From Eubacteriales bacterium SKADARSKE-1 (GTDB lineage: Bacteria; Bacillota; Clostridia; Oscillospirales; Acutalibacteraceae), in assembly GCA_030920305.1 (NCBI GenBank), contig JARLUB010000003.1, positions 92,005 through 156,004 of the forward strand: a stretch of DNA of 64,000 nt, read 5' to 3'. Shown piece by piece: positions 8,729 to 16,965 of the stretch. Position 1 is the stretch's first letter; every line of letters starts with the position of its first letter. The notes under the pieces are model-generated. The model was given only the letters and a program-made list of their open reading frames with translations. It ran no database searches and was not told the DNA's origin. The translations under genes were made by a program, and so were the position numbers.

Positions 8729-9298
8729 ATGAGTACACTAGACTCAATGAAATCAAAACTAAAACCGCTTTGCCTTTATGATTTAAGTGATAGCAGTTTG
8801 ATAAGCGCAGAACTAAAAGCTTATGCAGAAGGGCTTGATATTTTATATGACGTGTCAGAAGAAATAGAGAAAGAATGTTTTATAAGCACTGCAGAGAATT
8901 ATGGCCTTGATTTGCGAGAAAGACTATATAGTTCAACAAGGTCAAACTTAACTCTTAGTGAAAGGAGAGAGATGCTACTTTATAGGTATTCTATAACTTC
9001 AAATGACTTTAACAAAGAAAGTATTGAAAAAGCACTGGTTGCTGCTGGAATTAGAGGTTACATAATTGAGGCACCAAGTGCAAACAAAATATATATAAAT
9101 TGTCTAGAACTGTTTGATACCATGGTATCAAATTCTATGGCTCAGGCAGAAGCTGAAAAATTTTTGCCAGCACATTTATCATATGACTTTGACTTTAGAC
9201 CGCTTCAGTGGGTGCAAATTGAAGACAAAGATATGACATTTTCTCAAATGGATGCAGCAGACTTAACATGGGATCAGATAGATAATTATGATGAATAA
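8729..9298 (+). CDS. Phage tail protein, gpI/XkdU-like
   Basis: A 189-residue protein (ATG after AAAGGAGT) located between baseplate J and the fibre gene, as for XkdU (DUF2313). The NYGLDLRERLYSSTRSNLTL segment with a following ERREMLLYRY helix is typical. It probably connects baseplate wedge and tail fibre. Confidence 0.65.
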   Translation: MSTLDSMKSKLKPLCLYDLSDSSLISAELKAYAEGLDILYDVSEEIEKECFISTAENYGLDLRERLYSSTRSNLTLSERREMLLYRYSITSNDFNKESIEKALVAAGIRGYIIEAPSANKIYINCLELFDTMVSNSMAQAEAEKFLPAHLSYDFDFRPLQWVQIEDKDMTFSQMDAADLTWDQIDNYDE

Positions 9299-9318
9299 TG
9301 AGGGGTTGAAAAAATTTT

Positions 9319-9795
9319 ATGGCAAGCACTAATAAAACAACAAATTTAAATCTTAACGACTGGATTAGTACAGATAAACCAAAAAGAGAAGACTTTGTAA
9401 GCGATAACACGATACTTGACACAATCATAGGTACACATATAGAAAATACAACACTGCATTTCACAACAGCTGACAGATCACTTTTATCTGCACCATTTGA
9501 AGTAGGGGTTTTAGGTGGAACTGGAGAAGCTTCATATGCACATACATTGAGTTTTTCACCAAAATGTGTTTTTGTTTTTTTAAGAAATAATCCTTTTATT
9601 AAATATGACAGCACAAATGGATATACTATTTATAATTGCGGGGCAGCTTGTTATAATAGCTACGGAGCAAGTTTGGGGGTTTCTTTGAGCGGAGCTCAAT
9701 TGACACTACAGCAAACTTTAACAACCCCAACAGATGGAAATTTTATTAATTTAAATAAATCCTTAGGACAGTATGTATATATAGCATTTAAATAA
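9319..9795 (+). CDS. Tail fibre-like protein
   Basis: A 158-residue protein and the last gene of the phage operon. The N-terminus (NLNLNDWISTDKPKREDFVS) is the attachment motif of many clostridial phage tail fibres. The rest is Gly/Ser/Thr-rich strand sequence expected of a receptor-binding tip. It ends three bases before a strong terminator. No holin or endolysin gene follows, and the next gene is chromosomal and on the opposite strand. Confidence 0.6.
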   Translation: MASTNKTTNLNLNDWISTDKPKREDFVSDNTILDTIIGTHIENTTLHFTTADRSLLSAPFEVGVLGGTGEASYAHTLSFSPKCVFVFLRNNPFIKYDSTNGYTIYNCGAACYNSYGASLGVSLSGAQLTLQQTLTTPTDGNFINLNKSLGQYVYIAFK

Positions 9796-9797
9796 AA

Positions 9798-9838
9798 AAG
9801 CAGCGAACCAAAGTTTATCTGGTTCGCTGCTCTTATGT
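9798..9838 (+). terminator. Rho-independent terminator of the phage tail operon
   Basis: A perfect 12-bp stem (AGCAGCGAACCA pairing with TGGTTCGCTGCT) around a nine-base loop, just after the fibre stop codon. The A-run before and the T-containing tail after allow it to serve the convergent rluB operon as well. Confidence 0.8.
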
Positions 9839-9885
9839 GTTTAATTGTGATAAAGCCATAGTATAGTTAAAGTATTAACAGAGCT

Positions 9886-10620
9886 TTATTTGAGACTGCT
9901 TTTACCTTTAAGATTTTTAATTTCGTCGTTGGTCAGTTCTCGATAGTGCCCAATTTTTAACATGCCAAGCTTAACCTGGCCAATAGAAACTCGCCTAAGT
10001 CTAGCAACTTCTAAGCCAACAGCTTCACACATCTTTCTTATTTGACGATTCCTGCCTTCTTTTAAAGTAATTTCTAAAACAGAACGTCCCTTTGAAGAAG
10101 CTATAACATCAATTTTATGTGCAGTAGCTTTTCGGCCATCTATTTCAACCCCAATGCTTAGTTTTGTAAGCTGTTCTTCTGTAATATTAGGATGTGTTGT
10201 GACCCTATATTTTTTTTCAATGTGATGTGACGGATGAATTACTGCATTTGCAAAATCGCCGTCGTTTGTTAAAAGGAGCATGCCCTCAGAATCTTTATCA
10301 AGTCTTCCTATAGGGTAGACTCTTGCCGGAATATCAGAAACTAAATCAACAACGCATTTTCGGCCTATTTCATCGCTTGTTGTAGATATATACCCTCTGG
10401 GCTTATTAAGCATTATATAATAATTTTTTTTATTGGTTTTTATGGCATGGCCACTAACTCTTACTTTATCTGTTTCAATGTCCACTGTATCTCCAATTTT
10501 AGCTTTTATACCATTTATTGTAACAAGGCCGTCAAGTACCATTTTTTCAGCTTTTCTTCTGGATGTGACACCACACTCAGATAACATTTTTTGAATCCTT
10601 ATTTTTTTATTTCCTATCAA
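9886..10620 (-). CDS. rluB: 23S rRNA pseudouridine synthase, RluB/RsuA family
   Basis: A 244-residue protein. Residues 5-60 are an S4 RNA-binding domain (RIQKMLSECGVTSRRKAEKM). The catalytic motif GRLDKDSEGMLLL is at 105-117 with Asp108 as nucleophile. The LKEGRNRQIRKMCEAVG motif at about 190-206 is typical of the RsuA/RluB/RluE/RluF group. It isomerises uridine in rRNA in the cytosol. It lies two bases after the DacF stop on the same strand and so is probably cotranscribed. RluB is the likeliest member in Clostridia; RsuA cannot be excluded. Confidence 0.85.
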   Translation of the reverse strand: MIGNKKIRIQKMLSECGVTSRRKAEKMVLDGLVTINGIKAKIGDTVDIETDKVRVSGHAIKTNKKNYYIMLNKPRGYISTTSDEIGRKCVVDLVSDIPARVYPIGRLDKDSEGMLLLTNDGDFANAVIHPSHHIEKKYRVTTHPNITEEQLTKLSIGVEIDGRKATAHKIDVIASSKGRSVLEITLKEGRNRQIRKMCEAVGLEVARLRRVSIGQVKLGMLKIGHYRELTNDEIKNLKGKSSLK

Positions 10621-10622
10621 AT

Positions 10623-11774
10623 TTAATCTCCATTTTTCCTAAAAAAATTTTTTAAAAATTCAAAAAACTTTTTTATAATATTTTTTTCTTTATTTGAGGG
10701 AAGGTTTTGTTTTTGTACCAATATGTTGTTAGTTTCTATTACCTTTCCATTCAAAACATACTGTATTCTGCCAACCATATCGCCTTCTTTAATAGGCGAA
10801 TAAATAAATGAAGGGAGTTCAACTATTCGTTTTATATTATCTGCTTCATTTCTGTCAACAATTACTCTTACAGGGCCTTTAGCAGCACATAAAAGTTTGT
10901 CTTCATCAGATCCAACTAAAGGAACTTTAAAAATATCTTTATCTTCAAACATAACTGCTTTTATTCTTGAAAAGCCATAGTCAAGAAGTTTTTCATGGTC
11001 ATTCCAATCATCACCGGCGTTTAAAGTGACAGCAACTAACCGCAATTTTTCCCTTTCAGCACAAGAAACAAGGCATCTTCCAGCTGTTTTAGTGAACCCA
11101 GTTTTAATTCCAACACAGCCGTCGTATCGATTTAGCATCCTGTTTTCATTGCAAAGCATTGCAATTTTATCGGGTTCATTAAAAGGCACTTCAACTTTCT
11201 TTTTTGAGCAAATATTATAAAAAGATTCGTTTTCCATAGCATAAGAGCCAAGCAGTGCTAAATCATAAGCTGTTGAATAGTGGTTTTCATGATCAAGTCC
11301 TGATGGTGTAACAAAATTTGTGTTTTTCATACCAATTTGTTTAGCTTTTTCGTTCATCATCTCAGAGAAAAGTTCAATTGATCCACCCAATGCTATTGCA
11401 GCAGAATTTGCCGCATCATTTCCCGAAACAGTCAGCATGCCTTTGGCAAGACTAGAAAGAGGTAAGATATTCCCAATTTCTAAGTGCATTGAAGACCCTT
11501 CAACAGGAACCATTTTGTCTGTAATAGTTATATTAATGTCTTCCGCTGATGCAATTTCAAGGGCTAAAAGTGCGGTCATTATTTTTGTGGTACTTGCCAT
11601 AGGTCGTCTTTCATATTCATTTTTTCCATATATTATTTGACCAGTGTCAGCGCAAATTACAACAGCCGCTAGTGCTGATAATTCTAGCGTGTCAGTTTCT
11701 GCAAAGCAGGGTATAGCAATATAAGAAATTATACCACATATTATTAAAATTATAGATATTATTTTTTTGCACAA
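10623..11774 (-). CDS. dacF: D-alanyl-D-alanine carboxypeptidase (penicillin-binding protein, DacF type)
   Basis: A 383-residue protein with an N-terminal signal peptide (about 25 residues, ending CFA). The three active-site motifs of peptidase family S11 are intact: S61-T-T-K64, S117-G-N and K224-T-G. A C-terminal strand domain (about 280-355) and a hydrophobic/basic tail (KKFFEFLKNFFRKNGD) fit the amphipathic membrane anchor of PBP5-type enzymes. It trims the terminal D-Ala from peptidoglycan stem peptides at the outer face of the membrane. Pairing with an RluB-type gene is common in Clostridia. Confidence 0.85.
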   Translation of the reverse strand: MCKKIISIILIICGIISYIAIPCFAETDTLELSALAAVVICADTGQIIYGKNEYERRPMASTTKIMTALLALEIASAEDINITITDKMVPVEGSSMHLEIGNILPLSSLAKGMLTVSGNDAANSAAIALGGSIELFSEMMNEKAKQIGMKNTNFVTPSGLDHENHYSTAYDLALLGSYAMENESFYNICSKKKVEVPFNEPDKIAMLCNENRMLNRYDGCVGIKTGFTKTAGRCLVSCAEREKLRLVAVTLNAGDDWNDHEKLLDYGFSRIKAVMFEDKDIFKVPLVGSDEDKLLCAAKGPVRVIVDRNEADNIKRIVELPSFIYSPIKEGDMVGRIQYVLNGKVIETNNILVQKQNLPSNKEKNIIKKFFEFLKNFFRKNGD

Positions 11775-12098
11775 ATTAGTTGCAGCTCCTTTTAAAATTC
11801 AGGATGTAATTTTTCTGTTCCTAATTATATGCTTATAAAAGTAAAATTATTGCAAGGTGTAGTATAAATGAATAATACAAAACATTGCTAATTTTGTATT
11901 ATCCACACCTCAAGGAGGCGTTTTGTATTTACTTTTACCACTACTTAAAATCAATTGAATCAAGTTTTAAATTTTACTATAAAATATATTTGTTACCTAT
12001 TTTTGAAGGCACCATTTGTGGTGCCTTCAAAAATAATTATTTTAATTCGTCAATTGTTTAGCCTTATTAATAGGAAAACAATGAGTTTTAAATTTAGC
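11775..12098. other. Intergenic region with two inverted repeats
   Basis: No gene is seen. AATACAAAA and TTTTGTATT (around 11873-11899) form a dyad upstream of dacF and could be an operator or promoter element. A 15-bp perfect dyad at about 12000-12034 (TTTTTGAAGGCACCA, 4-base loop, complement) lies after the glpT stop. It is a hairpin flanked by T on the left and A on the right, so it lacks a classical U-run on either strand, but it is the best candidate for a glpT terminator. Confidence 0.5.
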
Positions 12099-13427
12099 TT
12101 AGCCAGCTGTTTTTTCGTTTATTTTATGGGAATTCCAAGTAAATGATAGGAAGAAGATAGACAGGACGCAGCAAATTATTAAAGCAATAAATCCACCATC
12201 CCAGCTGAAATGATCTACAATCGCTCCCATGGCAACTTCAGCTAAAACTTGACCACCGACATACCCGAAAAGACCAGTAAAACCAGCAGCAGTTCCTGCA
12301 GCCTTTTTAGGAACAAGATCTACAGCACTAATTCCAATTAACATAACCGGTCCATAAATTAAAGCTCCGATACAAGCTAAAGCACAATTTATTGTAATAT
12401 GGCTGGTGCTGTGCCAATAAACAAACGTTGCTACAATAACTAAAACCATACATATAATGCCAATAGGAGCTCTGCGACCATGAAAAATACGATCACTTAT
12501 CCACCCAATAAGTATTGAACCAGGAATGGCTGCAAATTCAAATAATGTAAATGCAATGGATGAATCTTTTAAATTAAATCCCCTTTGCGTGCCCAGATAT
12601 ATGGGTACCCAGTTGATGACCCCGTACCTTACCATATACACAAAAATATTTGCTATTGCTATAAACCATAAAAGTTTGTTATTTAAAACATACTTAAATA
12701 ATATTTCTTTACCAGAGAGTTCAGCCTCTTTGTCTTTTACATTTTTTTGAACTTCAGGGTAGTCGTTTCTATATTCTTCAATAGGTGGTAAGCCAACTGA
12801 TTGAGGTGTATCTTTTGCAAAGATTATAAATAAAATTCCGCCAATTATTGCAATAATTGCAGGAAAGTAAAAAATACCCTTAAAGTTTCCAAATAAAAAT
12901 ACTCCGACAGTTGCAATGGTAGCAACAAGTCCTCCTCCAATATTACAGGAAGTGTTCCAGATAGACATTTTCACTCCACGTTCGTTATCGGAAAACCAAT
13001 GTGTCATAAGCCGTCCACAAGGCGGCCAACCCATTCCTTGAAACCATCCGTTAATAAGCATTAGAAAAAACATTATTATAATGCTACTTGTATTAGGAAT
13101 AAACAAATTAGAAACTCCAGACAAAATTAAACCAATAGCTAAAAACCATCTAGCATTTGATCTATCAGATACATTGCCCATAATAAATTTACTTAAACCA
13201 TAAGATAAACCGAGCGCTGAGGCTACAAAACCTATTCGTGTGTTGGTAAAACCTTGAGCCAAAAGGTATGGCTTTGCAAAAACAAAGTTGCTTCTGACAA
13301 AATAATAAATCATATAACCTATGTAGGCGCTAATGAAAACTTGTATCCGATATCTTTTGTAAGCACTTGGTATTTTTTGATCAGGTAATCTATCAATTGC
13401 AGGGGCTGGTTTTAAAAAATTTAGCAT
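12099..13427 (-). CDS. glpT: Glycerol-3-phosphate:phosphate antiporter
   Basis: The start is taken at ATG 13427, which follows AAGGGAAC and gives MLNFLKPAP, matching the E. coli GlpT N-terminus. A longer frame begins at 13445. The 442-residue product follows GlpT closely throughout: KFIMGNVSDRSN, NGWFQGMGWPPCGR, DTPQSVGLPPIEEYRNDYP, LIYGPVMLIG and KKAAGTAAGFTGLFGY. It is a 12-segment MFS antiporter of the organophosphate:Pi family that imports sn-glycerol-3-phosphate in exchange for phosphate. It is a single gene, and no glpQ or glpK lies nearby. In intracellular bacteria this transporter often scavenges host glycerol-3-phosphate. Confidence 0.9.
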   Translation of the reverse strand: MLNFLKPAPAIDRLPDQKIPSAYKRYRIQVFISAYIGYMIYYFVRSNFVFAKPYLLAQGFTNTRIGFVASALGLSYGLSKFIMGNVSDRSNARWFLAIGLILSGVSNLFIPNTSSIIIMFFLMLINGWFQGMGWPPCGRLMTHWFSDNERGVKMSIWNTSCNIGGGLVATIATVGVFLFGNFKGIFYFPAIIAIIGGILFIIFAKDTPQSVGLPPIEEYRNDYPEVQKNVKDKEAELSGKEILFKYVLNNKLLWFIAIANIFVYMVRYGVINWVPIYLGTQRGFNLKDSSIAFTLFEFAAIPGSILIGWISDRIFHGRRAPIGIICMVLVIVATFVYWHSTSHITINCALACIGALIYGPVMLIGISAVDLVPKKAAGTAAGFTGLFGYVGGQVLAEVAMGAIVDHFSWDGGFIALIICCVLSIFFLSFTWNSHKINEKTAG

Positions 13428-13688
13428 ACAAAATGTTCCCTTCATGTTTAAAGTAAAAAGCTAAAAAGCATATGTGTTTTTTTTACAAACAATAACACTA
13501 TATCATTGCATTTTAATTTTTACAACAATTTTCATCATTTTTTGTCATCCAAGAGCTATGAAATTCTTTTTTATGTAAAAATTTGTGAGGTTTAAACAAA
13601 GCCAATTGTTATTCAGAAACTTTTAGTACTTTATATTAAATAACATTTACATATATTACAAGTAAAAAAACAATAAAAGGATTTTTAC

Positions 13689-13736
13689 TTGACAAAACAT
13701 ATTTACACTTGATATTATTGATTTTAGTTCTCAATA
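13689..13736 (+). promoter_or_regulatory. Promoter and candidate Zur operator of the znu operon
   Basis: TTGACA (13689-13694) and TATTAT (13713-13718) are 18 bases apart, 41 bases before the regulator start. A dyad TATTGA-N9-TCAATA (13716-13736) overlaps the -10 box and the presumed start point. That placement would let the Fur-family regulator encoded next repress its own operon. The dyad does not match the classical Bacillus Zur box by eye, so the operator call is tentative. Confidence 0.45.
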
Positions 13737-13758
13737 AGGTGAGAGGTGAATTGCAAAT

Positions 13759-14184
13759 TTGATTAGCGAAAGAAATACAAGGCAAAAAGAGTACATATTA
13801 AAATGCTTAAAGCAAGGTTTTAATAAACACTTAAGTTCTGGTGATATTTTAAACACTTTAAAGGAAAGTAAAACGCCGGTTAGTAAAGCAACTGTTTATA
13901 GGTATCTTGCTAAAGCACAAAAGGATGGGCTGGTTAGAAAGTACAAAGTTGGAAGTAAAGAGAGCTCTTGCTATCAATACATAGATAAAAATTCTGAGTG
14001 CTGTGAACATTATCATTTACTGTGTCATTGTTGTTCTAAAACAGTACACTTTCAAAATGGTGAACTTTCAACTTTATTAAACAACATAAATTCATCCAAT
14101 AATTTTTATATAGACGCTTCAAAAACAGTATTTTATGGTCTTTGTAAGCAATGTAAAAACAAAGAAAAGGAAAGTGCGGGATAA
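13759..14184 (+). CDS. Fur-family metalloregulator, Zur-like
   Basis: A 141-residue protein starting with TTG ten bases after GAGAGGTG. The N-terminal winged helix (SRATVYRYL-like segment at about residues 40-55) is followed by a metal-binding dimerisation domain with HYHLLCHC and a C-terminal CKQC pair, the structural zinc site of Fur/Zur proteins. It lies six bases before the substrate-binding protein gene of a zinc-type ABC transporter, which makes a zinc uptake repressor the likely role. Mn or Fe sensing cannot be excluded from sequence. Confidence 0.75.
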   Translation: MISERNTRQKEYILKCLKQGFNKHLSSGDILNTLKESKTPVSKATVYRYLAKAQKDGLVRKYKVGSKESSCYQYIDKNSECCEHYHLLCHCCSKTVHFQNGELSTLLNNINSSNNFYIDASKTVFYGLCKQCKNKEKESAG

Positions 14185-14190
14185 TTTTAA

Positions 14191-15159
14191 ATGCAAAAGA
14201 CAAATCTCATAAGGGTTATTAAGTTTATATCTGCAATGTTAATCATTGCATCTATGCTGACAGGATGCTCCCCCATGTGGAATCCGAGTGATAATAAGGA
14301 TAATAGCAAAATAAAAGTTGTTGCATCTTTATTTCCACAATATGATTTTGCAAAGCAAATAGCAAAAGATAAGGCAGAGGTTACTTTGCTTTTACCACCA
14401 GGAACGGAAAGTCACACCTTTGACCCGGGCCCGGGCGATATTATTAAAATTTCAGATTCGGATATGTTTTTATATACGGGAAAACACATGGAACCTTGGG
14501 CGGATAGATTGATCTCAGGAATCGACAATAAAAATTTAAAGGTTGTAGATGTATCGGCTCAAATAGGACTTTTAAATAGTAACCATGAGCACGATGAGGC
14601 TGAAGAAGCCAATGGGGAAGAGCATGATCATGAGTATGATCCTCATATTTGGCTAGATCCAATATTGGCTTGTCAAATGGTAGACAATATTGCTAGTGCA
14701 TTTTGCGAAAAGGACCCGGCAAATGCTAATTTTTACAATGAAAATGCAACAGCATATAAAAAAGAATTACAGTTACTTGATAGTGACATAAGCAATGCTG
14801 TAAAGGCATCGAAGAGAAAAACAATGGTTTTTGCAAGCAGGTTTTCTTATTTATATTTTATAAACAGATATAAATTAGACTATATTGCAGCATTTGATGG
14901 CTGTTCGGCTGAATCTGAGCCAAGTGTTAAAAAGATGACGGAGATTATAGACTTTATAAAAACTAATAATATTCCAGTGATATATTATGAAGAGTTTGAT
15001 CTTACTAAAATTGCAAAATCTATTTGTGATAGTACCGGTGTTAAAGCTTTAAAGTTTAGTACAGTGCATAATGTTTCAAAAGGGGAACTCGAGAGCGGCA
15101 AAACTTATCTTGAGATAATGCGTGAAAACCTTGAAAATTTAAAGCAGGGGTTAATTTAA
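14191..15159 (+). CDS. znuA: Zinc ABC transporter, substrate-binding lipoprotein
   Basis: A 322-residue protein with a lipoprotein signal (LTGC lipobox, Cys27). It has the cluster A-I family motifs: VASLFPQYDFAKQIAKDKA, PPGTESHTFDPGPGDI with the first His ligand, and a His/Asp/Glu-rich loop (HEHDEAEEANGEEHDHEYD at about residues 131-150) that precedes DPHIWLDP, the second ligand site. The acidic His loop favours zinc over manganese. The protein would be anchored outside the membrane and hand zinc to ZnuB. Confidence 0.85.
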   Translation: MQKTNLIRVIKFISAMLIIASMLTGCSPMWNPSDNKDNSKIKVVASLFPQYDFAKQIAKDKAEVTLLLPPGTESHTFDPGPGDIIKISDSDMFLYTGKHMEPWADRLISGIDNKNLKVVDVSAQIGLLNSNHEHDEAEEANGEEHDHEYDPHIWLDPILACQMVDNIASAFCEKDPANANFYNENATAYKKELQLLDSDISNAVKASKRKTMVFASRFSYLYFINRYKLDYIAAFDGCSAESEPSVKKMTEIIDFIKTNNIPVIYYEEFDLTKIAKSICDSTGVKALKFSTVHNVSKGELESGKTYLEIMRENLENLKQGLI

Positions 15160-15161
15160 TT

Positions 15162-15860
15162 ATGAATTTAATAGAAATAAAAAACCTTGATGTGTTATAT
15201 AAAACAGGTTACAGGGGAATTTCCGCATTAAAGAACGTAAATGCTAATATAAAATCTGGTGAGTATGTATGCATAATTGGGAACAACGGCACTGGTAAAA
15301 GCTCTTTGATAAAAAGTATTTTGGGTCTTGTTTCGGTTTCCTCAGGAAATATAAAACTTAAGTGTAATAAAAACGAGATATCTTATATACCACAGTTTAA
15401 CACAATACCGCTTGATTTTCCTGCTACAGTGCATGAACTTGTTTTATCAGGCACACAAAAATCAAATATGGGTCTTCCATTTTATACAAAAGAAGATAAA
15501 GCTTCTACAGAAAAAGCTGTACGTGAGACTGGTTTAAAGGGTCTTGAAAAAAGAAGGTTTTGTGAACTTTCAGGCGGACAGCAGCAAAGGGTTTTATTAG
15601 CAAGGGCACTTTGCAAAAAACCAAGAATTCTTATTTTAGATGAGCCTTGTTCTGGGCTTGACGAAAAGACAACAGCAGATTTTTACGAACTGCTTTTACA
15701 TCTAAATACACAACATGGTACAACTATAATAATGATTTCGCATGATCTTATTAATGTCGAAAAATATGCTACTAGGATTATTAAACTTGATAAAGCTATT
15801 TTGTTTGATGGTTCAGTGAGCGAATGGATAAAGAAAAGAAATGATGGTGAACCTATATGA
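15162..15860 (+). CDS. znuC: Zinc ABC transporter, ATP-binding protein
   Basis: A 232-residue ABC ATPase. Walker A is GNNGTGKSS (40-48), the signature is LSGGQQQRVLLARAL (about 139-153) and Walker B is ILILDEP, followed by the switch histidine in MISHD. It lies two bases after znuA and overlaps znuB by four bases, so the three are coupled. It powers zinc import from the cytosolic face. Confidence 0.88.
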   Translation: MNLIEIKNLDVLYKTGYRGISALKNVNANIKSGEYVCIIGNNGTGKSSLIKSILGLVSVSSGNIKLKCNKNEISYIPQFNTIPLDFPATVHELVLSGTQKSNMGLPFYTKEDKASTEKAVRETGLKGLEKRRFCELSGGQQQRVLLARALCKKPRILILDEPCSGLDEKTTADFYELLLHLNTQHGTTIIMISHDLINVEKYATRIIKLDKAILFDGSVSEWIKKRNDGEPI

Positions 15861-16693
15861 ATTTTTCTGAACTTGCTAATTTGTTTTCTTATCCTTTTAT
15901 AATGAGAGCTATTATTGTAGGGGTATTAGTTTCGCTTTGTGCGTCACTTTTAGGAGTTATATTAGTTTTAAATAGATACTCGTTAATCGGGCATGGTTTA
16001 TCTGATGTTGGATTTGCTTCACTCTCTTTAGCTATGGCAGTGGGAGTATCGCCTCTTTTAATGGCAACACCGATAGTGATTATTACTTCATTTATAATAA
16101 TGTATGTAAGTCAAAGTAAAAAGATAAACGGTGATGTTGCAATAGGGATATTTTCTACAGGAGCTTTAGCTGTTGGGATAATTATAACCGCTTTAACTAA
16201 GGGGTTTAACACAGATGTTTACAGCTATATGTTTGGAAGCATACTGTCGATGAATATTACAGATGTTGCCTTAAGTGTTGTGTTATCGGTTGTAATTTTA
16301 TCTGTATTCATAATATTCTACAATCGGCTTTTTGTTGTCACAGCAGATGAATCTTTTGCAAAAGCATCGGGAATAAACGTTAAATTTTACCAGTTTTTAA
16401 TTTCATTTTTAACAGCAATCACTGTGGTTTTAGGTATGCGAATGATGGGAACATTATTGATATCAAGCCTTATAATTTTTCCGGCGGTCACCGCAAAAAA
16501 AATTGTAAGAAGTTTTAAGGGGCTAATGATTTTATCGGCAGTTATTTCAGTTATTTGTTTTGTTATTGGAATATTGATTTCATTTGTTTTAAATATACCA
16601 ACTGGTGCTGGAATTGTAGCGGTTAATATTGTTTCTATGATAATAGTTTCTATGGTTGGTCAAGTGCGAGAAGCAATCGGAATTAAAGTTTGA
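15857..16693 (+). CDS. znuB: Zinc ABC transporter, permease
   Basis: A 278-residue, very hydrophobic protein with eight or nine predicted membrane segments. The pattern is that of the ABC-3 permease family: YSLIGHGLSDVGFASLS near residues 45-60 and MRMMGTLLISSLIIFPAVTA at about 196-215. It is the last gene of the zur-znuABC operon, followed by a terminator. Confidence 0.88.
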   Translation: MNFSELANLFSYPFIMRAIIVGVLVSLCASLLGVILVLNRYSLIGHGLSDVGFASLSLAMAVGVSPLLMATPIVIITSFIIMYVSQSKKINGDVAIGIFSTGALAVGIIITALTKGFNTDVYSYMFGSILSMNITDVALSVVLSVVILSVFIIFYNRLFVVTADESFAKASGINVKFYQFLISFLTAITVVLGMRMMGTLLISSLIIFPAVTAKKIVRSFKGLMILSAVISVICFVIGILISFVLNIPTGAGIVAVNIVSMIIVSMVGQVREAIGIKV

Positions 16694-16721
16694 TTTATGA
16701 TATAAATTTGTATAAGGGTGA

Positions 16722-16755
16722 GCAGCACTTGATTTTGTGCTGCCTTTTTATTTTG
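16722..16755 (+). terminator. Terminator of the zur-znuABC operon
   Basis: The stem GCAGCAC / GTGCTGC with an eight-base loop is followed by CTTTTTATTTT. Confidence 0.8.
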
Positions 16756-16965
16756 TATTCTGAAAACATTTTGCAGGATATTTTAGTTGCTAATATAATA
16801 GCTTAATTAAGATTATGATAATTGTAAAATTTTCTGTGTATGTTAAACAAGTTTTATTGGCAAAATAAAGTTATAATTGATTTTTTTGGCTATTGATGAT
16901 ATAATCTGATGAAAAATAAAAAGTTTTATTATATTAATCTCACTGACACAAAAGGAGATAAATTC

